DNA from: Magicicada septendecula
Lineage: Eukaryota > Arthropoda > Insecta > Hemiptera > Cicadidae
Reading direction: 5' to 3'
Assembly (NCBI GenBank): GCA_034769895.1
Contig: CM068367.1
Span: forward strand, 347,843,611-347,907,610
Length of the DNA: 64,000 bases
Positions 12,332 to 23,243 of this stretch are shown here, in pieces. The stretch's first letter is position 1. The number at the start of each line of letters is the position of its first letter. The notes under the pieces are model-generated. The model did not search any database, was not told the origin of the DNA, and worked only from the letters and a program-made list of their open reading frames with translations. The position numbers were made by a program, and so were the translations under genes.

Positions 12332-12524
12332 TGCTTTGGGGTCTGGTGTACTTCTTCCGACATGCCTTGTGAATTAAGAGTGATGTTATACCTCTTAGCT
12401 GGGAGCTCTTTTCGTCCCCCCTTGCCCTACTCGCACTTATTAAGGATCATATACCTTTCTCTGCAACTCTTACCACCTCATCACTGGATTCGTCGATGTC
12501 TCCATCACAGACAAAACACTTCAT
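12284..12524 (-). pseudogene. True N-terminus of the Academ-like protein, zinc-ligand segment
   Basis: Too broken for a long frame. From an ATG at 12524 the minus strand reads MKCFVCDGDIDESSDEVV and meets a TGA at 12447-12449. The same frame continues to LLIHKACRKKYTR and a second stop at 12282-12284. CFVC, HKAC and the downstream CFLC and CVQEQC form a plausible C2H/C-type zinc cluster. The next frame (12331) takes over, so there is a frameshift between 12284 and 12331. Only 30 bp upstream of this ATG lies the edge of the 3,990-bp insertion, which would have separated the gene from its promoter. Confidence 0.55.
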
Positions 12525-12792
12525 CGTTGCGGACGATGATCACACTGAAATATAGGGGAAAGTACCCAAATAAGAGACACTTTTTTTCATACGCTTATAA
12601 AAGAATCCCAAATAATTTTTTTCAGCCTAACTTTAATGTTTTTGCATTAATTAAACATTATATTTGCTACCCCAGAAAAACAAAGTCAATAAAAAGTACC
12701 CATCGACATTTTTAAAACAATAAACAATAAACAAAAAAAGTACAAAATATGGCGATTTTCAAAAGGGTTCCAAATAAGAGACACCTATATAT

Positions 12793-12975
12793 TGTAACGT
12801 TAATAACTGTTACGTCCTTCTTTTTTAATGCCTCACGTTGGAGTCGTCAATTTGTAACGGTAATAACTGTTACGTCCTTCTTTTTTAATGCCTCACGTTG
12901 GAGTCGTCAATTTGTAACGGTAATAACTGTTACGTCCTTCTTTTTAATGCCTCACGTTGGAGTCGTCAATTTGTA
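12793..12975. repeat. 60-bp tandem repeat, three copies
   Basis: Three almost identical units share the core TAATAACTGTTACGTCCTTC and then TGCCTCACGTTGGAGTCGTC. The third is one T shorter. They lie just inside the left terminus of the 3,990-bp element. Confidence 0.95.
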
Positions 12976-14699
12976 ACGATAATTAAAATGTGAGATGAGG
13001 TTTCGCGAGTAAACAAGGTAACAATTTGTGTTGAGAAACGAGTTCTTATGCTCCACGTAGTATGCGTCAATTTGTAACAGTATGTAATATGTATGTGTAA
13101 AATTATTAAAACACACCGTCGTTGTTGTCAATCTGTAACAATTAATAATAGATAGGTTGAACGGTGACTTATTTCGTATTCTGCCGCTCGCTCCCACTAA
13201 GCGTGCAGTTCCAATGACGTCACTCAGAGTTGCCAACAGTTGCTCCGTCCGCTGTGCTGTGTTCACGTATTTCTTAAATGGAACAGTAATAATAATAACG
13301 CAAATATAACACCAAACAGATATCTTCCTTGTAACGATCTTTATTCAATGAAGCATTGACTAATTACTTCTCGTTTTCTTTTTACGGTAAATACAATTGT
13401 GACAAAATTGTGCATCTTCTTTATCAGTTGGTACAGTATCTAAAAATATTATTCAGTAGTCAGCCAGGCCAAAATAATAATGACGAAGTTTATTATTTCT
13501 ATTAAAATAAATTATCTCAGGGCGTATCTGGTTCGGGGATTACGTTTAAACAAATAATACTATTCTTAAAATCAAAATACAAATTTCACAGTACAAGGAT
13601 ATTACAAGGTTTTGGTGTTTAAAGTGTAAACTGTCAGTCGTATATTGGTTACTTGTTATTAGAGGTTATGACCAGTTTAGGTGCGTATTAGTTATCGTTA
13701 AAGTTTCTTATGGTGTTCAAAAAGGTGTAAAACTCAATTTGTGTTATGTTTTGAGTGTTCTTTAGTGTTGGTGTGATATAGTGTCTGTAGTTTTATTTTG
13801 TTTAATTCCTAGATATTCGTGTACACAAATGTTGGTTTGACACGTAAAATAATAAATTGTTCAGATTCACCAGATCCTCTTCTTTCTTCTTCCAGGACGA
13901 AGATAGGGTCCACGTCTTCTTCGTTTCTTCTCCCCGGATCGCAAATCTTCTGTATTAAATTCTGGATGTTCCTTCCTTTATTATAATATCTTGTATTGAG
14001 TGTTTCGATCTGTTTTCCTAAGTCTGGTACGCGTTTTCACTGTTAAAATATAATTATATGAGACGTTTTATTAACGCGTCAATATTCAATGACCGTTGTT
14101 AAAGAAGTCCTATTTTATTTATCTGAAATTTTTGGTTGCTAAGGTAAAACTTGAAATCTGGTTGGTTGATTCAGATATACATTGTCATACAAATTCATTA
14201 TTTCAATGTCTGAATTTGGTCAAAACTTTTAAATTAGTATAACTTTTCTGTACTGATTGGGAATTTAAAACTACTAGCATCATTATTTTGGTCTTTACAT
14301 TTGTGACATATAGACACTAAACATGCCTACTTTTACTTAAGAAATACTGATGTTACATTTTTGCTATTTGAATTTTTCTTAAATAACTTAAAACGGATTA
14401 TTTTGATTCCAGATTTGTTGTGTATACCATTAACTATAAATCTATCCATATTTCAACATTTGTTTTACAAAATTCTAACAGTATTTCCTAAAATTTACAA
14501 AAGTTGGTTTTACATGGCTTCATACAGTTTGCCATCCACAAAAACATTTGCTAATTCATTTATTTGTTCAAAAAATGTGACTACCCTTATGGAACTACTG
14601 CCTGTTTTGTTAGTTTTACTATTTCTTATTAATTTATAATGGTTTGTTACTTTACTGGCTATTCTGATAATTGTTTATTTATTTTAACATTGGCCTATG

Positions 14700-15310
14700 T
14701 CATGGTGATTCTTTCAACACCATGTCACATATTGTTTTATTATTTAGCCTGTTGGCTTGAACACTTATATTTAATTATAATCATTATATTGGATGTTAAC
14801 CCATGAGATTTAAAAATACTCATCATCCTCTCATAATGTGAATACTTTAACAAAATTACAAACAGATTGACTTAAATATTATGCCCTCATGGCTGAGATT
14901 CTGATAAACATTAAACAGATAAACTAAATTCCAACAAACACAAATACTGTTTATCATCTAATAACATTAATTCTTTTTCTTTTTTTCATAATTATATAAT
15001 AGTTGGTCAACCATACTATATCAGTATTGGCCTATTTCTTAGTGTGTTTGGTACCATGTTCTAATTTTACAAATTCCATTTGGCCCATTGTTTTAAGACC
15101 TTCTGGTTAATCACATGGTTTTAACATCTTCATTGCATTCTAATAACATCATTACGTTAAACAACAACAAAACAATATACAATCATATCAACTTAATGTC
15201 ATGCCCACATGGCTATGACTCTAATGAACATTGAATAAATAAGCTAACCTTCATTAACCCTAACAACTGTTTAACACATAATAATATCTCTCCTCAACCC
15301 ATGTTGCTCT
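14700..15310. repeat. Imperfect ~319-bp tandem duplication inside the 3,990-bp element
   Basis: A block near 14880 (ATGCCCTCATGGCTGAGATT) recurs diverged near 15200 (ATGCCCACATGGCTATGACT), with similar flanking text around both. The rest of the interior is AT-rich and non-coding. Confidence 0.4.
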
Positions 15311-16546
15311 GTTATTTAATTAATTATTCAAAGTCAATTTCACATTGTTCATATAATAATAATGTGAATAAGTGATTATTCATTATTCTCTTGACAACGT
15401 TATGTCCACTATTAATTACAATTAATTGCATGTTTCATGTATCTATAATAATTGTTTGGTTATATTATTTCATTATATCATTCAAATTAATAATCTACTA
15501 ATATATCATTTTACATTGTATTGTATGTTTGGCCTATTATCCCTCAATTTGTATTTTGATTATTTTTATATTTTGATACATTTAATGAAACCATTAGTTT
15601 ACTTATAGTATTGGTACATAAGCTGTCTGCCTTTATAAGTATTATTGTTGTCCTTATTTGAAGTTCATGTCATTATCGGGGTATTTTACATCACTTTGCC
15701 TAATCATTAATTTGGGTACGGTCAGTTGTAGTACAAGTCAGTCTAAAGTAGTTATTTGTTCATCTTCACTATCATTTTGAAAGATATTTTTCTTCTTGTT
15801 TAGTTTCTTATCCATGGTCTTCGTTAAATCTGGTACGATATCATGCTATGCCAAATGTAATGTTACAATATATTACATTTTATTCTTATAAAATGACAAA
15901 ATTCACAATTGACATCAATAAATTTACCTTTTAAGATAAAATAATAATAATCTGGGTTACGAATGTTGTTTCGGTGAATCAAAATTTTTATATTACCTTT
16001 AATATTAGACTGTGTGTGTTTTAGACTCGTAAAGTTTTTTCATTGCTGTTTTTTTGTAATCTAAATCATTAAAATTAAATAATATTATTGAAGTTGTGAA
16101 TTTCAATTATAAAAATAAGCTTCCTAATAAGAGACAGTATCGCTTAATGGGAATACCTAGGTGTCTCTTATTAGGGCTCAACATACAGGGAAGTAGCATG
16201 GCTGCCTACACAAAACGGGTAACAGTCAATTACTTAAATTTATGCGTAAAAGCTTGTACGTTTCATGTAGTTTACCATGATATAAAGTACACTTGTTTTG
16301 AGACTTACCTTGTATGTATAGTTCTTCTTGAAATTGGAGCACTGACAAAACTTGAGACACCAAAAACAACAAAATGCGTTGTACACTTCGTAACAACAAG
16401 CAGACTGGCTCTAAACAAAGGCAACAGTATCACGTGAACCTAAGTAGTAAGTTCTTGCTGTCGTCACTGGATGGCAGCTTGTCATTGACAAGAAAATACA
16501 GTATCGCTTATTAGGCTCCTATCTCTTATTTGGGTACTTTCCCCTA

Positions 16547-16829
16547 CAGGGTGTTTCAAAAAGGACTTTACAACTTTGATTCTTCAAACCAAAACACACA
16601 GCGAGCACGCTGGGGACCAGTGAAGGCAGCCATCTTTCGTACAACTGCCGCTAGCGCTTGCGGGTGTGTGATTCGGCACTAGCGTACTACGTGAGTCAAA
16701 ACTTGCGTACTACGTGAGTCAAAACTTGATGTATTTTGCTAAAAAATGACACCAAAACCAAGTCTGTAAGTCATATGAATAAATCTATATGAATTTTCAA
16801 AGTTGTAAAGTCCTTTTTGAAACACCCTG
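16547..16829. mobile_element. 283-bp mariner-type MITE
   Basis: The terminal inverted repeats begin CAGGGTGTTTCAAAAAGGAC and continue for about 32 bp (left from 16547, right ending at 16829). Both sides are flanked by TA, the target duplication of Tc1/mariner elements. No protein is encoded. The left flanking TA (16545-16546) is also the right flanking TA of the 3,990-bp element, so the two insertions are directly adjacent. Confidence 0.9.
16682..16727. repeat. 23-bp perfect tandem duplication within the MITE
   Basis: GCGTACTACGTGAGTCAAAA plus CTT occurs twice without a gap. Confidence 0.98.
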
Positions 16830-16858
16830 TATATAATATATATATATATATATATATA

Positions 16859-16983
16859 TTTCAATCACTTTCTGCTACAGTCCGTTTCTTGATGTATATA
16901 ATACTATAATATTTATAACTAATTTACCTCAAGATATACTTTTAAAAGTATATCTTGAGGTAAATTAGTTATAAATATTATAG

Positions 16984-16985
<2 letters not shown>
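16859..16985. mobile_element. Minimal Penelope-derived palindrome in a TA repeat
   Basis: A 43-bp tag (16859-16901, starting TTTCAATCACTTTCTGCTAC) is followed by a perfect 42-bp palindrome (arms 16902-16943 and 16944-16985) with no spacer. Both tag and arm match, with a few substitutions, the outer end of the large Penelope inverted dimer at 27394-27478. TA dinucleotide runs flank both sides. It is therefore an extremely truncated or internally collapsed version of the same head-to-head structure. Confidence 0.85.
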
Positions 16986-17012
<27 letters not shown>

Positions 17013-17022
<10 letters not shown>

Positions 17023-17618
17023 TAGCTTATTTTATAAAGTTGTAACTTTTGAATAACGATAATAACAAAAAGGACAGTTTTTGTGAAAAATCGAGAAATT
17101 TAGCTAAAAACTTCAAATTGCTGTAACTTTTGACCTGTTGAAGATAAATTAATAATTATATATATATATATATATTGTTAAAGGAAATTTAATGTTCTAC
17201 AACTTTCGCTTTGACGACTTTCCTGTAAAACAAAAGGCTGAAGAGTTAGGCAGACAAGTTTGACAAAAACGTGAGGCAACATTTTTTTTTTTTTCAAAAA
17301 TTGTCGATTTTCGCTGGCCAATATCTCGAAAACTTTAACACATAGAAAGAACGTTAATATAGCCATTTTGTAGGGAATTTAGAATGCTCTTTAATTTTTA
17401 AAAGAATCATTTTTTTGTACAACGCACCGTTTTCGAGTTATGGGCAAAAAACCGAAAAAAGGGACCTTTCCACCCCCTCCACCACTGAAGCGGAAGGGGT
17501 AGCGGTGGGGACTTTTAGTATGTTTACCTCCTAACTACCCCCATCACATTCCCGAAGAGAAAAATCCCCCCCTCCATGTCATCTACAGCCCCTTTTTGGG
17601 CATTGATTGACTGGACTA
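17013..17618 (-). repeat. Right long terminal inverted repeat of Academ-like element
   Basis: Reverse-complement partner of 6857-7441. It has acquired a longer TA run near 17158-17175 and a longer A/T run near 17282. The outer end GACTGGACTA is followed by ATT, matching the ATT before the left arm. Confidence 0.85.
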
Positions 17619-18305
17619 ATTACCCAGAATGAGGCGGTGAAATTCAGTATGTGATATGGAAGTGGTAATACATAGTTATGTAATTACTGGAGTCGTAAAA
17701 CAGCGCTCAACGCTGACATCAGTAGGTTGACAGTGTATCCACATTAGTCTATTCTCAGTTCATACGGCGTTTACAGCAAAATACTGTTTACAAGTTAGTA
17801 CTGTAATAAATTTGTGCTAACTTAGTATAATAAATATATTAACACTGCAATTCTTCATTTGAAGAATACATTCTTCACGTGAGATATATTAACATTTATA
17901 CGTCATTTATAATATAATATTTATATATTTAATATTTTATCTGCAAACACTGTTGAAGTCTGATAAAATGTATAGAGTCTGAGAAATTTAACGTGAAACT
18001 TCAACTTTCGAAGTTTTGTCTCAACTTCCTGAAACATTTTATAACAATCTTAAAAGACAGATTACGTCACTACATAACGCTGTTGTTTCCTGGAAATCAA
18101 CATTCTGTAAACACCTCAACAGCTTGTAAGGGCCTTTTGATATAAGTAACTACATTAATCACAAGTGGGAATTGACTGAAGGAAGAATGTGAGATGATAG
18201 TCCATTTCTATAAGATGATGATTATTAGAGATAGTAATATTTTCTACATAAGTAACCGTTGACGATTCTTGCAGTATTTGTATATTTTGTATTTTATATC
18301 AAATA
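17619..18305. other. AT-rich non-coding DNA
   Basis: No gene or repeat is recognised between the Academ-like element and the LINE fragment. Confidence 0.5.
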
Positions 18306-18309
18306 CTAA

Positions 18310-18610
18310 TTACTTCTGATAGAAACATCTGAAGAAACAGATTGAATGTGTTAAATTTCTGCCAGGTACAAAAATACTGAGAAATAAAAATAGAAAAATC
18401 AACACTGAACCTCCATCTGAAGGTCGTCTTGTCAAGGCCACAGCACTACATACTATGGCATGATTTTCTAAATCTATTGTCTCCTTCAATTTCTTCAATG
18501 TTTCTCTGATTGTTATTACATTTATCTATATTTCTCTGTACAAGAATTTGATGAAGTTCCATTTCATTCTGGTCCAGTCTCCTAACATTCCAAGTCGCAA
18601 TGTAACGGAC
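18310..18610 (-). pseudogene. LINE fragment: start of APE-type endonuclease
   Basis: On the minus strand, near 18600, one frame reads IATWNVRRLDQNEMELHQIL, the typical N-terminal strand of the apurinic-like endonuclease of LINE ORF2. A later frame (18498 downward) reads MKKLKETIDLENHAIVCSAV, like the KKLKGT...IYSGV block of the same domain. A frame change separates them. It is a short 5' fragment of ORF2 without reverse transcriptase. Confidence 0.7.
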
Positions 18611-18749
18611 AATTGTGGCAAATAATGACTAAACAAGGTTACCCTAAACATTTGAAAAATACAATTCAAAGTCTTATGCGGTACAGTATATTTGATTGGG
18701 ATGGACAGCCTCCAGCCAGAAAAAGTATTTACGGGTCAAGAAGTCCTAT

Positions 18750-18803
18750 GTGTATGTGCGTGTGTGTGTGAGAGATAGAGAGAGAGTTCGCGCGCGCGCG
18801 TGT
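18750..18803. repeat. Compound TG/GA/CG microsatellite
   Basis: TG repeats run into GA repeats and then CGCGCGCGCG. No gene is nearby. Confidence 0.9.
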
Positions 18804-19109
18804 ACATATAGATGACTTTATTAAAAAATGGAGAGATGTTGTTCATGAGATGTTGTTTCTGTGAATACCCTTCAAGTATTCTGCAAGTAACAGAAGGTAA
18901 ATTGCAAGGAACTGTATTTTAACTACACCGAATGAGCCAGGAATAACATGAGAAATTTTCTGTGAAAACCAAAGTGATAGCATTCTGTGGCTGTTAATCA
19001 ATGCGGACGAAAGTAGTGGTAGATGACTACTGTTAGGAGCAGATTTCCAGAATTTGGGATGTAATATTTTGTGGGTCTAGACAGAGATTTAGAGAACAAG
19101 TTGAGTAAA

Positions 19110-19490
19110 TTTAGATCCATCTGTGGGACGATTCAGAAAACATTAAAAAATAAAGTTAGACCAGAAACCAATATTAAATTTTATACGTAACATTGTGGTG
19201 GTACCTACTCTGCTTACATCACGGACTCTGCAAAAGGACTGGTGTACAGTATATAAAAACCACCAAAGCAGGAATGAAGTTTCAATGAATAGTCAGAGGT
19301 GCTCACGATTACATATACGGAATGAAATTAAGGTTTTCCGATTATTTGAAAACGTTTGTGAATATAAGAATAGATGGAGGGAACACGTTCTTGCCATGGG
19401 AAAGGGTTCTATACAAAAGGCCACATATTTTTATGCTCTACAGAGTGGTAAAAGGCTCAGAAAAAGATGACCTGATTTTAATTTAATTTA
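19110..19490 (+). pseudogene. LINE fragment: C-terminal end of ORF2
   Basis: The + strand reads KVRPETNIKFYT near 19150, like the Lys-Thr-Arg-x-Glu-Thr-x-Leu-x-Tyr block after the LINE reverse transcriptase. A second frame (19195-19470) has RLHIRNEIKVFRLFENVCEY (about residues 40-59), KNRWREHVLAMGKG and the end SGKRLRKR. These match the family pattern of RN..IR..L, then W..H..RM, then GKR..GRP. The two pieces are in different frames, so it is dead. It lies on the opposite strand to the 18310-18610 fragment, so the two are not one insertion in simple orientation. Confidence 0.75.
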
Positions 19491-19603
19491 AAATAGTTGT
19501 AAATAATAAAAATTTAATTCTCAATGTACGAGGGCTTTAATTCTCAATTCTCGTATATAGGGCTTCTGAAACCGGGAGAGGTGTCTACACCTAGTCCAGT
19601 AGA

Positions 19604-19605
19604 GA

Positions 19606-19640
<35 letters not shown>

Positions 19641-19742
19641 AAGAAGAAGAAGAAGAAGAAGAAGAAGAAGAAGAAGAAGAAGAAGAAGAAGAAGAAGAAG
19701 AAGAAGATGATGATGATGATGATGATGATGATGAAGAAGAAA
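19604..19742. repeat. Compound trinucleotide microsatellite (TAG, AAG, ATG)
   Basis: Successive TAG, AAG and ATG runs. The minus-strand poly-Leu/poly-His frame across it is an artefact of the repeat. Confidence 0.98.
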
Positions 19743-22700
19743 AATAGAAATATACACGTGCAGAAGTAATTATTATTTGATAATATATAACATATAAACT
19801 TACTTATTTAAAATATTGTTCTGTTACCAGTTGTTGTGTTGTTTGTTATTGTAAAGAACATTTGGGAAGCAGAAGTGTAAATAATTTTATAAAATCTTGT
19901 TTCGGTGTGCTTGGTATAGAAACGCCGGTTCAGTGATTTGAGTGTACGTGACCACTCAAAGAGGAAATGATAAACACGGAACTATTCTATGTAGAGGAAA
20001 GATGTCGACCGCAGATTGAAAAGAAGGTAGAGAATCCATTTTTACATAATTCCATTATTAACTGGTAATATTGAGAAAGTTTATCACAAGTAATACAGAC
20101 AAAATTATTTTTACCAGCCAGTATAATTTATTTTGTTGCATATTCAGCAATTATGTGTTCGATTTATAGTACATAAATTTATTAATAAAGTTACTCGGTA
20201 AGCAATTTAAGCTGTAGTCTAGATTGTCTTCTTGAGTTTCTTGTGATCATATCAACGTGAATTATTTGCTCAGAAGAGAGAGAGAGAGAGGGGGGGGGGA
20301 GAAAGAGAGTAAACGCGTATGTTACATCTGAGTGAAAACAGGGAGGGAGCAGGAAATAAAGAGCTTCAGAGAGGAAGAAAATAAAAACAATGTATACGTA
20401 ACTCTGAACGTTTTATTCAGTGGCATGTTTAATAAGAATAAACAGAACATCCTTTTATAGGCTATGAAGATATAAACATCAATACAGAGAGAACATTTCA
20501 ATTACCTAAAGAGTTTGCTAAAGAGCAATTTATAAAACGTAAATTATTTATTTATATATATGGAATCCACATTTTATAGTAACAGCCTCACAAAGCAAAG
20601 TTTACCAATATTATAATGTGTTCATTTAAAGTGAGAGATTGGTTAGCAGTTCAAGTTTTTATATTCAGGTGATTTGTGAGCTTATGAGAGAAAGGAAAAG
20701 TGCTATTTCTGTCAGAACAATTTTACTTTAATGGCCTGAACTTTTTCTTAAGATACTTTAATACATTAATGTTTGTTCCTAGAATATAACGGCAGTAGAG
20801 AAATCTGTGTTTGCTAACATCTTTAATTACGGGCGTGGTGCTTTTATTGAGTATTGCCTGTTCCTTAAATACTTCCTGGTATCAATCGTTACTTGTCGCT
20901 AAATTGATGAGCATAGGTTTTTTTTGCAAGGGGATTACAAGGCGTAGGCTTGCAAGTTTTTAATTTTACTGGGTAAGAAATACGGAAATAAGAATTTTTT
21001 AAAGCAATTCTGTGATTTATGAAAAGGCGTAGCTAAAGTAATCGGTACGATGACATTGTTAATAGCCTCTGAATTGCATTCTAAGTAAGCCTATATGCTT
21101 TACGCATACATTAGTTTCAACAAAACAATAACATTCACTTAATTGCAGCACAAAATGTAAGCAATTCCAATTAAAACTGTCATAAAATTTAGCCGCGGGA
21201 TGAGAAGACGAATATAAATGGTAAAATATTTATAATAGGGAATCGGACATGTGGCATGTAAACTGTTGGCTCATGTCGTAAATAAATCTTCGAACATAAG
21301 TTAGTCGGTTAAATATACGATCATAACGGAAGTTTTATACACCACGTCGTCATTCTGAGCACCTGATGTAAGTCAGTGACTTGTGAAATATCGAGTATAT
21401 TCACTGGAAACAAAGGAGTTGTTTTTAAAGGTTAGAGAGAAAATAAGAAAGCGTTAATCACATACGCAGTTATGGCGAGTTTTATGCATTCAACAGGTGT
21501 TCAATCAAATTTCGATTATGCTGGGGAGGATTATTCGTTTTGTCGATTAACCGTGGCAGATAAAAAAAAAGTAAGGAAATGAATTACGAATACTACGGAA
21601 GGAGTAAATAGCAAAAATTATGGAAGAGCAGGTTTTTTTGACCGTGGATCACTCACAAAACTGGAGCGACTTCCTGATTATTTGGGCGAGCATCAAGAAT
21701 AAGAAGTCAGTCGGTTAGTCGATAAATTAATTTTTGAAAAAATTGCGGACGCCAATAAAAAAAACATTGGTAACAGAATATTTTATACAAAGTATAATTG
21801 CACATCATTCTAATGTTTCTTTGTTTTTTGATAATGCGTGTTTAATAATAATTATATATTAATTTACAATAATTAATAATTATACATTATAAATAACAAT
21901 TTAAATTATTCTAACGTAGTAACTGTTTTCTACTGTAAACCCGCTTACTGTAATTTCGTTTGTGCTATTTCAGAACAGAATAACATTTTGTTTAAAAATG
22001 TTTCGTGTAATATTGAATGTTCAGCAGTGAAATCATCGCCTTCATTAAATATGAGTACTGAATATTTATTAATAATATTTATCTGCTGTTTTAAATTATT
22101 TACCATAAATTTTGCCATATTAGAAATTAGATGAATGTTATGAAAATGTTCTCGTGTTATCCATAGTTTAGATTAATACTGGATTCCTTCCAGTAATCCA
22201 GATAACATAGAATCGACTATATTTGTAATCAATAAATATTTATTGGTAACCATTTATAGTTTTCGTACCATAAGTACAAAACCAGTATGGCTATTACGTA
22301 CTGACATTGTTGCAATTACGTTATACGGTTGCCTTATTAAAACGTATTTATGATGCTAATTATCCTTCAAATATAAATTATTAATATCCATTATGTAACA
22401 TCAGTTAACTAATTATTATAAACATTAGTTGTGTTTCAGCAAAATAATAAACATATTAAATTTACACAGTTACATAAGCCAGCATACTAATTATTAAAAA
22501 ATATGCGAGTGCACGAATGAACGCATCGGAGTATTTATTTGTATATATTATACAGGAACAAACTCTTAGTTTATGCGATTTAATATAATATTATACGAGT
22601 GTTATACATCTAAGTAACATGTATAGAATGTGTGTGTCTTACCGTAGGAATTACTTTATTTTTTACACTATATTCAATGTTACATGTTTGTGATAATATA

Positions 22701-22881
22701 CTGAATCTTTTGTCTCATAAAATAATACTTTATTTTAAAAATTGTCGCTACACATTTTCCCGTCACGAAAACTAGCTCTCTGTGTATATCGTAATTCCCT
22801 GCGCAGAGCTGTTACAGTAGTCCTACTCAAGACTATAACATTACAAGACTACTAACAATTCAAACCATTTACAAATTTCTA

Positions 22882-23243
<362 letters not shown>

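Larger units (their letters stand above)
12555..16544. mobile_element. 3,990-bp non-coding DNA element with 23-bp TIRs and TA flanks
   Basis: The ends carry a perfect 23-bp inverted repeat beginning GGGGAAAGTACCC (12555-12577) and matching the reverse complement of 16522-16544. TA flanks both sides, consistent with a TA target duplication but short enough to be chance. A subterminal motif AATAAGAGACA, contained in or next to the TIR, recurs at about 12773 and 16125 and inverted at about 16160. This resembles an array of transposase-binding sites. The interior is AT-rich, with a 60-bp triplicated repeat at the left and no transposase. A CRE-like palindrome TGACGTCA lies at about 13215. The superfamily is not recognised. 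It interrupts the 5' side of the Academ-like gene. Confidence 0.8.
6857..17618 (-). mobile_element. Academ-like DNA transposon with nested insertions
   Basis: Two ~600-bp arms in opposite orientation (6857-7441 and 17013-17618) enclose a minus-strand transposase gene (12524 to 8084). The outermost 10 bp of the arms agree (TAGTCCAGTC), and both sides are flanked by ATT, a possible 3-bp target duplication. The gene combines a DDE-like transposase with an XPG/FEN1-like nuclease. Established knowledge: one Academ lineage (AcademX) encodes an XPG nuclease, and the superfamily has 3-4 bp target duplications. Removing the later insertions (3,990-bp element, 283-bp MITE, Penelope palindrome) leaves about 6.3 kb. 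The gene is multiply broken, so the element is dead. The superfamily assignment is inference from domain architecture. Confidence 0.6.

Noticed and set aside
19521-19757. Poly-Leu/His open frame on the minus strand
   Set aside because: Produced by AAG and ATG trinucleotide runs.
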